From Gammaproteobacteria bacterium (GTDB lineage Bacteria; Pseudomonadota; Gammaproteobacteria; Arenicellales; UBA868), in NCBI GenBank assembly GCA_022450155.1, contig JAKUQR010000024.1:1-44669 (forward strand): a stretch of DNA of 44,669 nucleotides, in the 5' to 3' direction. Under the pieces are notes generated by a model. It had not been told where the DNA came from. It saw nothing but the letters and a program-made list of their open reading frames with translations, and made no database searches. This document shows positions 36,425 through 43,366 of this stretch, piece by piece; position 1 is the stretch's first letter, and every line of letters begins with the position of its first letter. Position numbers and translations under genes: made by a program.

Positions 36425-37258
36425 TCAGGTTCGGTGGGTCGTCCAGTTTGTGCCGTGGTAGAGAATCTGTCGTCGTATTTCTTCAGACTCTTTATGAAAA
36501 GCCACAGCGACTGGGTCAAAGTCGTAACGTGGTTCGGGTTCCAGCTCAAAATGTTGGTGATTATCTACGCCTCTGACTAGGGCTGCACTGTCCTGGTCTG
36601 AATATTGTTGCTGGGTATCCGGAGGTATGTACCTTATCGCCAGGCCAACCCTTCGATCGTCAGTTTTATTGGGATAGGAGGCGTGCGCAATACGAAAAGC
36701 AAACAGGACTGCTTGGCCTGTATCAACTACCAGATTGACTGCCTTATCCTCATTAATGTCATCTATGGATTGTCCCCGGGTCAGCATATTGTCGTTATGA
36801 TAGGTTTCTTCATGGGCCAAATCAGGGCCGAGGTGACTGCCAGGCAACACACGCATGCAACCGCTTTCTATCGTTGAGGGAGAAAGAGCCACCCAGACCG
36901 TGACCAGCTTGTCAGTATCCAGACCCCAATACTGGCTGTCCTGGTGCCAGGAAACGAACTGAGGAGAGTTGGCCTCTTTGATCCACCAATCGGTCGACCA
37001 GACCATGATGTCGGGGCCGATAATGTCCTCCACCACATCAAGTATTCTTGGAGACCGGATCAGGTCAGAGAGCCACTTGAAAAGCAGATGGTTCTTGAAC
37101 CGAAGTGATCCCGTTAATACCCCGTCGTTTTCTGCTTCAAACGATTCCAAGTTGGCACGAAGGTGTAGGGCATGGTCGGCAGATAGGACCGGAAACGCTG
37201 GCAGAAAACCAGTTTCTTGAAACTGACTGACTTGAAGATCAGTAAGATTTTTGCCCAT
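36425..37258 (-). CDS. phytanoyl-CoA dioxygenase (PhyH) family protein
   Basis: A 277-residue Fe(II)/2-oxoglutarate oxygenase. The iron triad is His105-x-Asp107 (SWHQDSQYW) and His192 (RIAHASYPNKTDDRR), with an Arg at about 202 to bind 2-oxoglutarate; ESGCMRVLPGSH is the family block. The substrate is unknown and need not be phytanoyl-CoA. It converges on the SMP-30-like gene (3-base gap). A divergent relative with the triad at identical positions lies at 39686-40525. Confidence 0.88.
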   Translation of the reverse strand: MGKNLTDLQVSQFQETGFLPAFPVLSADHALHLRANLESFEAENDGVLTGSLRFKNHLLFKWLSDLIRSPRILDVVEDIIGPDIMVWSTDWWIKEANSPQFVSWHQDSQYWGLDTDKLVTVWVALSPSTIESGCMRVLPGSHLGPDLAHEETYHNDNMLTRGQSIDDINEDKAVNLVVDTGQAVLFAFRIAHASYPNKTDDRRVGLAIRYIPPDTQQQYSDQDSAALVRGVDNHQHFELEPEPRYDFDPVAVAFHKESEEIRRQILYHGTNWTTHRT

Positions 37259-37351
37259 TGATGCAATATCCCAGCGATGCCCTTGAATCCAGAAAGCAGC
37301 TTTCAGGCCAATGAGGACTTCCAGTTTTGTTTAGATTCTAATAGATTTACG

Positions 37352-37368
37352 GTTTTGGTGATCAAAAC
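37352..37368. promoter_or_regulatory. inverted repeat between divergent phyH and ridA genes
   Basis: GTTTTG-GTGAT-CAAAAC is a perfect 6-bp inverted repeat ending 8 bases before the ridA start. A bound repressor here would block ridA initiation. The gap is 118 bases and must serve both genes. Confidence 0.35.
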
Positions 37369-37376
37369 AAGGTCTG

Positions 37377-37769
37377 ATGATTAGAAGAATTCAACCTAAA
37401 GCAGTACCAGGATCCGATGCCCCGTTCAGCCAAATCGTATTGGACGACTGTTACGCCTATCTTGCAGGGCTGGTCGCGGCGGATTTCCCGAAAGGCGCGG
37501 TAGTCCTCGGGGATGTGGGTGCGGAAACGCGAGCCATTATGGGGGCCATTTCTGCCATGCTGAATGAAGTCGGGCTAACCCTCGAGGACGTTGTAAAAGC
37601 TGAGGTGCATCTCGCCGACTTGAGCGACTTCGATGCTATGGATGCCGCATACCGAGAGTATTTCCCTCCTAAGGTTTACCCAGCCCGCACAACAACTGAG
37701 TCGCCTAAACTGTTCGGCGGATCAAAAGTAGAGGTCACTGTACAGGCTCGGCTCCGAAACGCGCCGTAA
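37377..37769 (+). CDS. RidA/YjgF/UK114-family protein
   Basis: A 130-residue small trimeric-fold protein. YLAGLVAADF, a central helix with EVGLTLEDVVKAEVHLADLSDF and the C-terminal YPARTTTE are family features, the Arg in PARTTTE being the conserved imine/enamine-binding residue. RidA deaminates reactive enamines; subfamilies linked to catabolic genes act on other substrates. Start ATG 37377. Confidence 0.87.
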   Translation: MIRRIQPKAVPGSDAPFSQIVLDDCYAYLAGLVAADFPKGAVVLGDVGAETRAIMGAISAMLNEVGLTLEDVVKAEVHLADLSDFDAMDAAYREYFPPKVYPARTTTESPKLFGGSKVEVTVQARLRNAP

Positions 37770-37812
37770 AGATTCAAAACCTCAAACCAAAAGACATGAA
37801 CTGGAGAAAGGC

Positions 37813-37893
37813 ATGAATTGGGATTGGCGCATAACCATATTGCTAATTTCTCTACTCTGGATGGCATACGCGCTTATACAGATGTTTCAATGA
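37813..37893 (+). CDS. 26-residue single-helix membrane peptide
   Basis: ATG 37813 opens a 26-codon frame ending TGA at 37893, preceded by GGAGAAAGG, a strong ribosome site. The peptide starts MNWDWR and then has one hydrophobic helix (ITILLISLLWMAYALI). It lies 43 bases after ridA and 53 bases before the reductive-dehalogenase-like gene. I do not recognise it. A strong site plus a clean helix supports a real small protein. Confidence 0.5.
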   Translation: MNWDWRITILLISLLWMAYALIQMFQ

Positions 37894-37946
37894 ATACCGC
37901 CTACGTTTTATGGCACCTTGCCAACCGCATCAGGTGAACCCGGCCA

Positions 37947-38927
37947 ATGATGGCAAAGAAGAAACTAAATCCTCCATTCGACTGGGAATCCTGGTATCAG
38001 GCCTGTGGCGGGCGCGTTGATCACACACCCCAGGCGAGCAAGATTGTTGCCAAAATATATAACGAACAGGCGCTAAAATTTACCGGTTTCGTAGAAAGCA
38101 CTACTCGCCCATTTGGCTCGCCAGATCAGGCTAGTAAATTTGTCAAAACTGTGGCAAAAGGCGCGGGCGCAGCAGCTGTGGGGATAGCCAAAATCGAACC
38201 TAGTGATGTCTATGACGGTAGGTCTGTCAATGAGACTTACGCCATCGCTATTGGACAACGCATGCTGTGGAAGCATTTCCAGACCGTACCCTCACAGGAA
38301 AGTGGTGTGGAGTGTTGTCGTGTCTACTATGATTTGGGAGCAATTTGCATTGCGGTTGCTGATGCCCTTCGTGAGCGCGGATATCCTGCTAGGGTAGAGG
38401 ACCCAGTAGGCGATTCTGATTTAATGCACATACCCATTGCCCTGAGGGCTGGATTTGGCGAACTCGGCCGACATGGTTCTATTATTCATCCGGAGTTGGG
38501 GCCGCTTTTCAGATTGGGAACTGTGGTCACCGATCTACCCATGACGTGTGATGAACCGGTCGATCTTGGTATTGCAGAATTTTGTGATCGTTGCAAAGCG
38601 TGTCAAAAGTATTGTCCTGCTGACGCGATACCTGAGGAGAGAAACCCAGCAGCTGGAGTTGATCCCATTGGGAAAACACGCTATGTGTTAGATACTGGAC
38701 GCTGTTTTCCTTACTTTGCTAGACAGCACTACTGTTCAATCTGTTTGGCGGTCTGCGCCTACAAGCACAAACAGTGGGCGCAAGATTTCACGGGCGAGCA
38801 GACCAAGTTGAGCCCAACAACGTTACTAAAAGATCCTCCACCTACGGTTGATCTGTCACCATCGACCCGGGTGCACGATTATCCAAAGCTCAAAGTATTG
38901 TACAACCGAAGCAACCCAGACCGGTAA
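37947..38927 (+). CDS. reductive-dehalogenase-like, corrinoid/Fe-S protein (cytosolic)
   Basis: A 326-residue protein. The middle has the RDase/QueG cobamide-domain block FGELGRHGSIIHPELGPLFR followed by TVVTDLPM. Two 4Fe-4S sets follow: Cys213, 216, 219, 223 (CDRCKACQKYC) and Cys253, 263, 266, 270. It has no Tat signal and no membrane helix, unlike respiratory dehalogenases, and is shorter than many. It may be a catabolic reductive dehalogenase or an uncharacterised relative of epoxyqueuosine reductase. The start is ATG 37947 or 37950, with AGGTGA upstream. Confidence 0.75.
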   Translation: MMAKKKLNPPFDWESWYQACGGRVDHTPQASKIVAKIYNEQALKFTGFVESTTRPFGSPDQASKFVKTVAKGAGAAAVGIAKIEPSDVYDGRSVNETYAIAIGQRMLWKHFQTVPSQESGVECCRVYYDLGAICIAVADALRERGYPARVEDPVGDSDLMHIPIALRAGFGELGRHGSIIHPELGPLFRLGTVVTDLPMTCDEPVDLGIAEFCDRCKACQKYCPADAIPEERNPAAGVDPIGKTRYVLDTGRCFPYFARQHYCSICLAVCAYKHKQWAQDFTGEQTKLSPTTLLKDPPPTVDLSPSTRVHDYPKLKVLYNRSNPDR

Positions 38928-38955
38928 GCTGTCTGAAGCACTGCATTAAATTACC

Positions 38956-38989
38956 CGCAATCTAGGTTAGACAGAAAACATAGATTGCG
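38956..38989 (+). terminator. hairpin after the reductive-dehalogenase-like gene
   Basis: CGCAATCTA (38956-38964) and TAGATTGCG (38981-38989) are a perfect 9-bp inverted repeat with a 16-base loop, 28 bases past the stop. No U-tract follows, so termination is uncertain. The 476-base gap 38928-39403 otherwise holds one doubtful small frame and the repeats before tRNA-Leu. Confidence 0.4.
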
Positions 38990-39026
38990 ATGTGGCAACA
39001 TCATTAGCTAGCGATATTGGTGCCAA

Positions 39027-39248
39027 TTGTCTGGAGCATTTCGGGTGTTGGAGTACGGTTTATGGTGGGTGCAACGGTTTGGCAAATCAATTTCTACCGT
39101 TTGCTGGCGCTCAGGATGTTTGTATTTTGTATTTGCTCTTTCGTTACCGTGGTTGCTCGGGTACTCGGTTATGGGTTTGTTGTCTTTTCCGCTCGAGAGT
39201 GAGTTCGCTGCTGGTGTGGCCCAGATGATCGGAAAGCTCGTTAACTGA
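39027..39248 (+). CDS. doubtful small hydrophobic ORF
   Basis: A TTG-started 73-codon frame with two hydrophobic stretches (LYFVFALSLPWLLGYSVMGLL) ending MIGKLVN. Two other plus-strand frames are open over the same bases, there is no ribosome site, and I recognise no family. It may be the tail of a decayed membrane protein. Confidence 0.2.
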   Translation: MSGAFRVLEYGLWWVQRFGKSISTVCWRSGCLYFVFALSLPWLLGYSVMGLLSFPLESEFAAGVAQMIGKLVN

Positions 39249-39327
39249 TTGCGAATCGCATCTCTCGGGGCAAGTTTTTCTCCAGGGCACGGTGCTAAAA
39301 TCTAGTCAGTTATAGGGAGCTATTACT

Positions 39328-39371
39328 CAGTTGGAGTGCACGGGCAGTGCACCATAAATTATATCCAACTG
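39328..39371. repeat. GTGCAC pair inside an inverted repeat, upstream of tRNA-Leu
   Basis: CAGTTGGA (39328-39335) and TCCAACTG (39364-39371) are perfect inverted arms. Between them GTGCAC occurs twice (39336 and 39347), 11 bases apart. The same GTGCA-N6-GTGCA spacing recurs inside both ends of the adjacent islet. Confidence 0.55.
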
Positions 39372-39403
39372 TAAATGGTAGAAAACCCTTTAAAATCAAT
39401 GCG

Positions 39404-39490
39404 GCCCGGGTGGCGAAACTGGTAGACGCAAGGGACTTAAAATCCCTCGGCCGAATGGCTGTGCCGGTTCGAATCCGGCCCCGGGCACCA
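39404..39490 (+). tRNA. tRNA-Leu (UAA)
   Basis: GCCCGGG pairs with CCCGGGC (39480-39486), then discriminator A and encoded CCA. The anticodon loop CTTAAAA reads UAA; a long variable arm confirms class II. TAAAAT (39391-39396) may be the -10 box. Equivalent of E. coli leuZ. Bases 39432-39490 are duplicated exactly at 43301-43359. Confidence 0.96.
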
Positions 39491-39548
39491 CATAAGTCTG
39501 TGTATTAAAAGACTAACTCTAATTTTCTGAGCTTAACCCCAGAACATT

Positions 39549-39580
39549 TGTGGCACCGCTGTGGTGCAAATTCAGTGCAT
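39549..39580 (+). repeat. left inner 11-bp iterons (arm-site candidates)
   Basis: Three 11-base units in a row: TGTGGCACCGC, TGTGGTGCAAA, TTCAGTGCATC. GTGCA occurs at 39564 and 39575. They lie 58-90 bases inside the islet from the tRNA-Leu CCA. Helical-turn spacing beside an attachment site is what integrase arm-binding sites look like. Confidence 0.6.
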
Positions 39581-39685
39581 CAGATTAGTTCACGGAACCA
39601 GCATATGGTAACCGAGCGACAAATCCATACCAGATATTTACAGCATCCCCGTCGGTCCAATTCCAACGTGGCTCATCTGGACTGG

Positions 39686-40525
39686 TTATGACTGGTGTTG
39701 GTCAGCGAAAGAGGGTCGTTGGCCCTCCGAAAGAGGTCCCATAAGAACGTTTTCTGGATAGGAATTCAGAATCTCACGACGGCCGATGATATTGTTCTTA
39801 GTGAATGAGCCTTGAGGTTTAGGTTCTTTCCCCCATAGCTTCTTCGAATACGACCCTCGGACCAACTGACCTGACCCTGTACCAACGGATTGTTGCGCTG
39901 CAGCTGGAGTGTAGTCATTGACGAGTGCAAATCGCCGTTTCCAGGAGTTGTTTGAACTCGAGCCATGTATGGTGTTGCAGTCAAATATGCCAACCTGGCC
40001 TTGGCGCAGAACCATGTCGATTGCATTAGATTCATCGACGTGACTGACTCGTGCGACCTGCCGTTCGGCGTAGCTGGTTAGGTGAAACGGCTCGATCTGC
40101 TCATTCGATCCTGGTATGACCCGAAGACAACCGTTTTCAGTTGTCGCATCGCTGATTGCCACATAAACAATTACGAAAGCAGGATTGACCTGAATACGGG
40201 CAGCATCCTGATGCCAGCCGTAATGTGTTGAACTGAGTGGTTCCTTTATGCGGAAGATGGAGTTAGTCAGCAAAAGGTTGGGCCCAATGAGCTCTGAAAT
40301 GATATCCAGCAGCAGTGGAAAAGTGCTGAGCTCATAAACCCAGTCAAAAAGTAAATTGCACTTGATATCCAGTGCCCAACTGACGTCATCCGGATGGTGA
40401 TGTTCGAACTCTTCCGTGCGGCTTCGGAATTCCTCGCATTGTCTGACCGAAAAAACATCGAGTCCGGCGAGAAACCCATGTGACTGGAACTGCTGAAGCT
40501 GAGTTTCTGACAGAATCTTGGCCAT
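39686..40525 (-). CDS. phytanoyl-CoA dioxygenase (PhyH) family protein, islet copy
   Basis: A 279-residue oxygenase from ATG 40525 (MAKILSETQLQQFQ). An upstream start at 40612 is open, but the chosen one aligns with the relative at 36425-37258, with the triad His105-x-Asp107 (GWHQDAAR) at the same positions and distal His187 (TIHGSSSNN) near Arg197. NGCLRVIPGSN is the family block. Substrate unknown. It is the left-most cargo gene of the tRNA-Leu islet; no good ribosome site is visible. Confidence 0.85.
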   Translation of the reverse strand: MAKILSETQLQQFQSHGFLAGLDVFSVRQCEEFRSRTEEFEHHHPDDVSWALDIKCNLLFDWVYELSTFPLLLDIISELIGPNLLLTNSIFRIKEPLSSTHYGWHQDAARIQVNPAFVIVYVAISDATTENGCLRVIPGSNEQIEPFHLTSYAERQVARVSHVDESNAIDMVLRQGQVGIFDCNTIHGSSSNNSWKRRFALVNDYTPAAAQQSVGTGSGQLVRGSYSKKLWGKEPKPQGSFTKNNIIGRREILNSYPENVLMGPLSEGQRPSFADQHQS

Positions 40526-40585
40526 AATGAGGGTGTAGATCACGATGCTCCCAAAGTCAGATGATATCAGGCATACCGACGGTGA

Positions 40586-40789
40586 GGTTCGGTCACGATC
40601 GCAGGTATTCAATCCGGTGTCATAGTTCCGGTTGGTGACGGCAAAACGATTACTATCGCCGCCGACGATACTGCAGAATCTGCTGCAGCCGCACAGCCCA
40701 AAATTCAGTCGATTTTGGGTCAGCTGGCAGGCATGTTGACTGCACCTCCTGAGGTTCAGGAGGGTCCGGTCCTTTTTGATTTCTTTTAG
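40586..40789 (+). pseudogene. headless 3' gene fragment
   Basis: An open frame of 67 codons with no usable start codon near its 5' end, bounded upstream by TGA (40583). The encoded segment (VTIAGIQSGVIVPVGDGKTI, an Ala-rich stretch, then GPVLFDFF) looks like real protein, and a strong terminator follows 31 bases after the stop. I infer the 3' end of a gene whose beginning was removed. Family not recognised. Confidence 0.45.
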
Positions 40790-40820
40790 TTCGGCGTCGC
40801 CGGAATATTCTTTAATGTAA

Positions 40821-40845
40821 AGCCCCGCCGAGTGCGGGGCTTTTT
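40821..40845 (+). terminator. rho-independent terminator
   Basis: AGCCCCGC (40821-40828), loop CGAGT, GCGGGGCT, then TTTTT. An 8-bp GC-rich stem with a U-tract on the plus strand, serving the fragment at 40586-40789. Confidence 0.88.
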
Positions 40846-40862
40846 CATGCCGACCTCCATGC

Positions 40863-41006
40863 TTAAGAATGCGGTACGGATATATCCCGGATAGCAGTCA
40901 GATAATTCATTAAAGCAAACGGGGCATACTGATGTACGCCCCGCTCATACACACGTTCTGTGCGAGGTGGATTCTCGGCGTCGCATCGACGTCTGATGCA
41001 GTTGCT
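40863..41006 (-). pseudogene. headless minus-strand fragment
   Basis: A 47-codon minus-strand frame ending TAA at 40863-40865 and lacking an early start. The translation (for example ERVYERGVHQYAPFALMNYL) has protein-like composition. Not recognised; it may be chance. The surrounding gap 40846-41206 holds only this and the hairpin at 40920. Confidence 0.2.
40920..40943 (-). terminator. hairpin downstream of the EAL/LysR-domain gene
   Basis: CGGGGC (40920-40925) and GCCCCG (40938-40943) pair, with further inner pairs (TAC/GTA). On the minus strand TTTGCTTT follows. A plausible terminator for the gene at 41207-42754, 264 bases past its stop. Confidence 0.45.
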
Positions 41007-41206
41007 CTTTCACCGAAGCGCTACAATGACGCCGTACTCATGGCCGAACTTCGTATGCAGTCCGGCCGGGGTCTGCTATGACTGGGTAAGCTGTTCAGTC
41101 AGTGGGCTGTGGATTACTAAGCTATCCCGCCCAGAGGAGTTCACCCCGATGTTACTGATCCACGGCGCCAGCCAAGCCAACCCTCAACGGATTGTGCCCA
41201 GGGCGC

Positions 41207-42754
41207 CTATTCAAATCCTGATGTGGCTGCTGAATCTGATGGGTGTTCTGCCGCAGAAGGGTCCCTTCTATTCACTGCATTAACCCCTTCGAGTCCATCG
41301 ATGACTCGAGACAGCGTCTCAATCAATTCTGCTAACAACGGATTCGGGTCGGCGACCAGACAATAGATTCCAACCTCTACTGATCCTAATTTGGGCCATC
41401 CTGCTGCTTCACTAAGTGGAATCAGGCTGCTTTCTGCCGATTCCTTATAACCAATATTCAATGCACTGAGTGGCAAAACACCGACGCCAAGTCCGCTTGA
41501 TATTGCAATCTGTAACATTCGGGGAAGCGGCGACTGGTAAGTCTCTCGCCAGGATCGACCCTGGCTATTTAAAGCTTCGAGGGCACGCGTCCGGTACGGG
41601 CTACCCTCCGGGTGTAACACTAGGGGAACGCTTTCGTCAGATGCCAGATCGAGTTCCCTGGCCGCCACCCACATCAATTCAATCGACCATGTCTGGCGAG
41701 CATGCTCTTCAAGACCCCACGCCGCTGCTGCTATGATTACGTCTAGCTCACCCAGGAGCAGCGCTTCGACCAGCAGATCGCTTTCGTCACAGCGGATGGA
41801 AACATCAATCTCGGGATGTTTCTTCCAAAAGTGCAGTGCTGAAGTCTGCAAGCTTTCGATGCAATTAACAGGCTCAGATCCAGGAACTCGCGTCACGACA
41901 TAAAAGATTGGCAGTCCCAAACGAAACGTCACCGCAGCTGGGCGAACGCTCGTAGACGATGTCAATTTCATCGACTCCTGGTAATGCTTGAAATCGTCGC
42001 TCGACAGTGGCTGGCTATAGTGAAATCCCTGTCCGATCTGACAGCCGAGGCCGTGCAAACGCTGCGCGTGTTCAAGCGTCTCCACTCCCTCGGCCACGAT
42101 CTTGAGACCGAGACTACGGGAAAGTTGCACGACAGCCCGCACAATTGACCAGTTATCTCGTTCGGTGCTGCGAACAAACGCCTGATCAATCTTTAGTTTG
42201 TCGATCGGTAACTTTGTGAGATACGAAAGACTCGAATATCCCGTACCAAAATCATCCAGTGCAATCTCGACCCCGAGATTTTTGAATGCATTCAGGATGT
42301 CGATGGTCTGCTCGATGTCTTCTGCGAAAACAGACTCGGTAATCTCAATACCCAGTCGTTCGGGCGGTAGATTCACATCTTCGAGAATTTTCCGAATCTG
42401 TTCGACTAGATCATGTTGATGAAACTGTATGACCGAAACGTTGACCGCTATGGGGATCGGGGGTTGGCCTTCATCCTGCCAGAGCTTCGCCTGTCGGCAG
42501 GCTTCCTCGATTACCCAGCGCCCAATTGGGATGATCAAAGCGGTTTCTTCCGCAAGCGGGATAAACTCAGCCGGTGAGATCATTCCTTTGTCGGGATGGT
42601 TCCAGCGCAGTAATGCCTCGGCCCCAACAATCTGCTCGGTTTCAAGATCAATTTGTGGCTGGTAATGAAGTTCAAGCTGTTGCTCTTCCAACGCCACTCG
42701 AAGGTCGTTTTCTAGTACCGGCCGGCACGCTCTATTTGGTTGCGGACGAGTCAC
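41207..42754 (-). CDS. EAL-domain c-di-GMP phosphodiesterase fused to a LysR-type ligand-binding domain
   Basis: A 515-residue protein. Residues about 13-255 are a complete EAL domain: EALLRW (Glu46), NVS (Asn105), EITES (Glu137), DDFGTGYSSL (Asp167/168), KLKID (Lys187), EGVE (Glu222), so phosphodiesterase activity is expected. Residues about 277-490 match a LysR substrate-binding domain (FRLGLP, RCDESDLLVEALLLGELDVII, ISSGLGVGVLP) without its DNA-binding HTH. The start is GTG 42754 after an in-frame stop, with no ribosome site, and the protein begins in what is usually a GGDEF-EAL linker, so 5' truncation is possible. The layout suggests ligand-controlled c-di-GMP breakdown. Confidence 0.85.
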   Translation of the reverse strand: MTRPQPNRACRPVLENDLRVALEEQQLELHYQPQIDLETEQIVGAEALLRWNHPDKGMISPAEFIPLAEETALIIPIGRWVIEEACRQAKLWQDEGQPPIPIAVNVSVIQFHQHDLVEQIRKILEDVNLPPERLGIEITESVFAEDIEQTIDILNAFKNLGVEIALDDFGTGYSSLSYLTKLPIDKLKIDQAFVRSTERDNWSIVRAVVQLSRSLGLKIVAEGVETLEHAQRLHGLGCQIGQGFHYSQPLSSDDFKHYQESMKLTSSTSVRPAAVTFRLGLPIFYVVTRVPGSEPVNCIESLQTSALHFWKKHPEIDVSIRCDESDLLVEALLLGELDVIIAAAAWGLEEHARQTWSIELMWVAARELDLASDESVPLVLHPEGSPYRTRALEALNSQGRSWRETYQSPLPRMLQIAISSGLGVGVLPLSALNIGYKESAESSLIPLSEAAGWPKLGSVEVGIYCLVADPNPLLAELIETLSRVIDGLEGVNAVNRRDPSAAEHPSDSAATSGFE

Positions 42755-42962
42755 GAGATGTGTATTTTGAAAAGGTCACAATATGTATGTCTCCCAGTCC
42801 TTTGAATCGTACCACGTCTATCCCGAACCTCACGTCAGCGACCGACCGATTCTGACGGGGTACAGTCGATGTTGAACGAGTCAACAATCATTGCTTAATG
42901 GCACATCAGTAAGGCTTGACAGCATTGAAAATGTGAAGATCGTGCATGCTATCACTCAAGAA

Positions 42963-43133
42963 ATGAAACAAACCGTCTTTAGAGTAGACGAGAAATTGCA
43001 TCGACCACTTGAGGCTGTAAACGAGCAACTCAGCCAGAAGTTGAAGGAGCAAGCGGTTTATGCAAAATGGTTGGGTTGGAACTTGGGACGATTAGTTGTT
43101 CTCGGTGTGTGGATGTCTCTTCACGGAAAATAG
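42963..43133 (+). CDS. possible 56-residue membrane-associated protein
   Basis: ATG 42963 opens 56 codons: an amphipathic charged first half (KLHRPLEAVNEQLSQKLKEQ) and a hydrophobic C-terminal stretch (WLGWNLGRLVVLGVWMSL). AAGAA precedes it weakly. The frame also opens from TTG 42891. Not recognised. The rest of the 546-base gap 42755-43300 holds the right-end iterons and no other gene. Confidence 0.3.
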   Translation: MKQTVFRVDEKLHRPLEAVNEQLSQKLKEQAVYAKWLGWNLGRLVVLGVWMSLHGK

Positions 43134-43165
43134 ATGCTGGGCTGTTTATGTCACCGTTATTTTCG

Positions 43166-43190
43166 TTCGGTGCAACGTTGGTGCAATTCT
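43166..43190 (+). repeat. right inner 11-bp iterons (arm-site candidates)
   Basis: TTCGGTGCAAC followed directly by GTTGGTGCAAT; GTGCA starts at 43170 and 43181. They lie about 115 bases inside the right-hand tRNA-Leu repeat and match the left-end units in sequence, spacing and orientation. Confidence 0.6.
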
Positions 43191-43300
43191 GACTCCAACT
43201 CTGCTCATATTCATTCACACTAACACCAACCGAAGAGGGCGGTAGTTCTGTATTCGTAAGGGTTTCTGTGAGTCAGCAGGTGTAGTCCTGTAGAATCAGT

Positions 43301-43359
43301 GGGACTTAAAATCCCTCGGCCGAATGGCTGTGCCGGTTCGAATCCGGCCCCGGGCACCA
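43301..43359 (+). repeat. perfect copy of the tRNA-Leu 3' half (right attachment site)
   Basis: 59 bases identical to 39432-39490, from the 5' side of the anticodon stem to CCA. Identity ends at both edges (a/t before, c/t after). The missing 5' half means it is not a tRNA gene. Confidence 0.93.
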
Positions 43360-43366
43360 TTACATT

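Larger units (their letters stand above)
39491..43359. mobile_element. tRNA-Leu-bounded islet (3.87 kb, no integrase)
   Basis: Bounded by a perfect 59-bp direct repeat: the tRNA-Leu segment from the anticodon stem to CCA (39432-39490) recurs at 43301-43359. Cargo is a PhyH-like oxygenase, a headless plus-strand fragment with its terminator, an EAL/LysR-ligand-domain fusion and a possible small protein. No recombinase is present. Arrays with 11-bp spacing lie just inside both ends. The repeat identity suggests recent insertion or selection to keep it functional as an attachment site. Confidence 0.82.

Noticed and set aside
40960-41283. A 107-codon plus-strand frame overlapping the end of the EAL/LysR-domain gene
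   Set aside because: Composition is not protein-like, it overlaps a well-supported gene by about 77 bases, and it has no ribosome site or family resemblance.
42755-42890. A minus-strand frame upstream of the EAL gene that might be a GGDEF remnant
   Set aside because: The translation shows no GGDEF signature residues and is in a different frame from the EAL domain, so I do not claim it.
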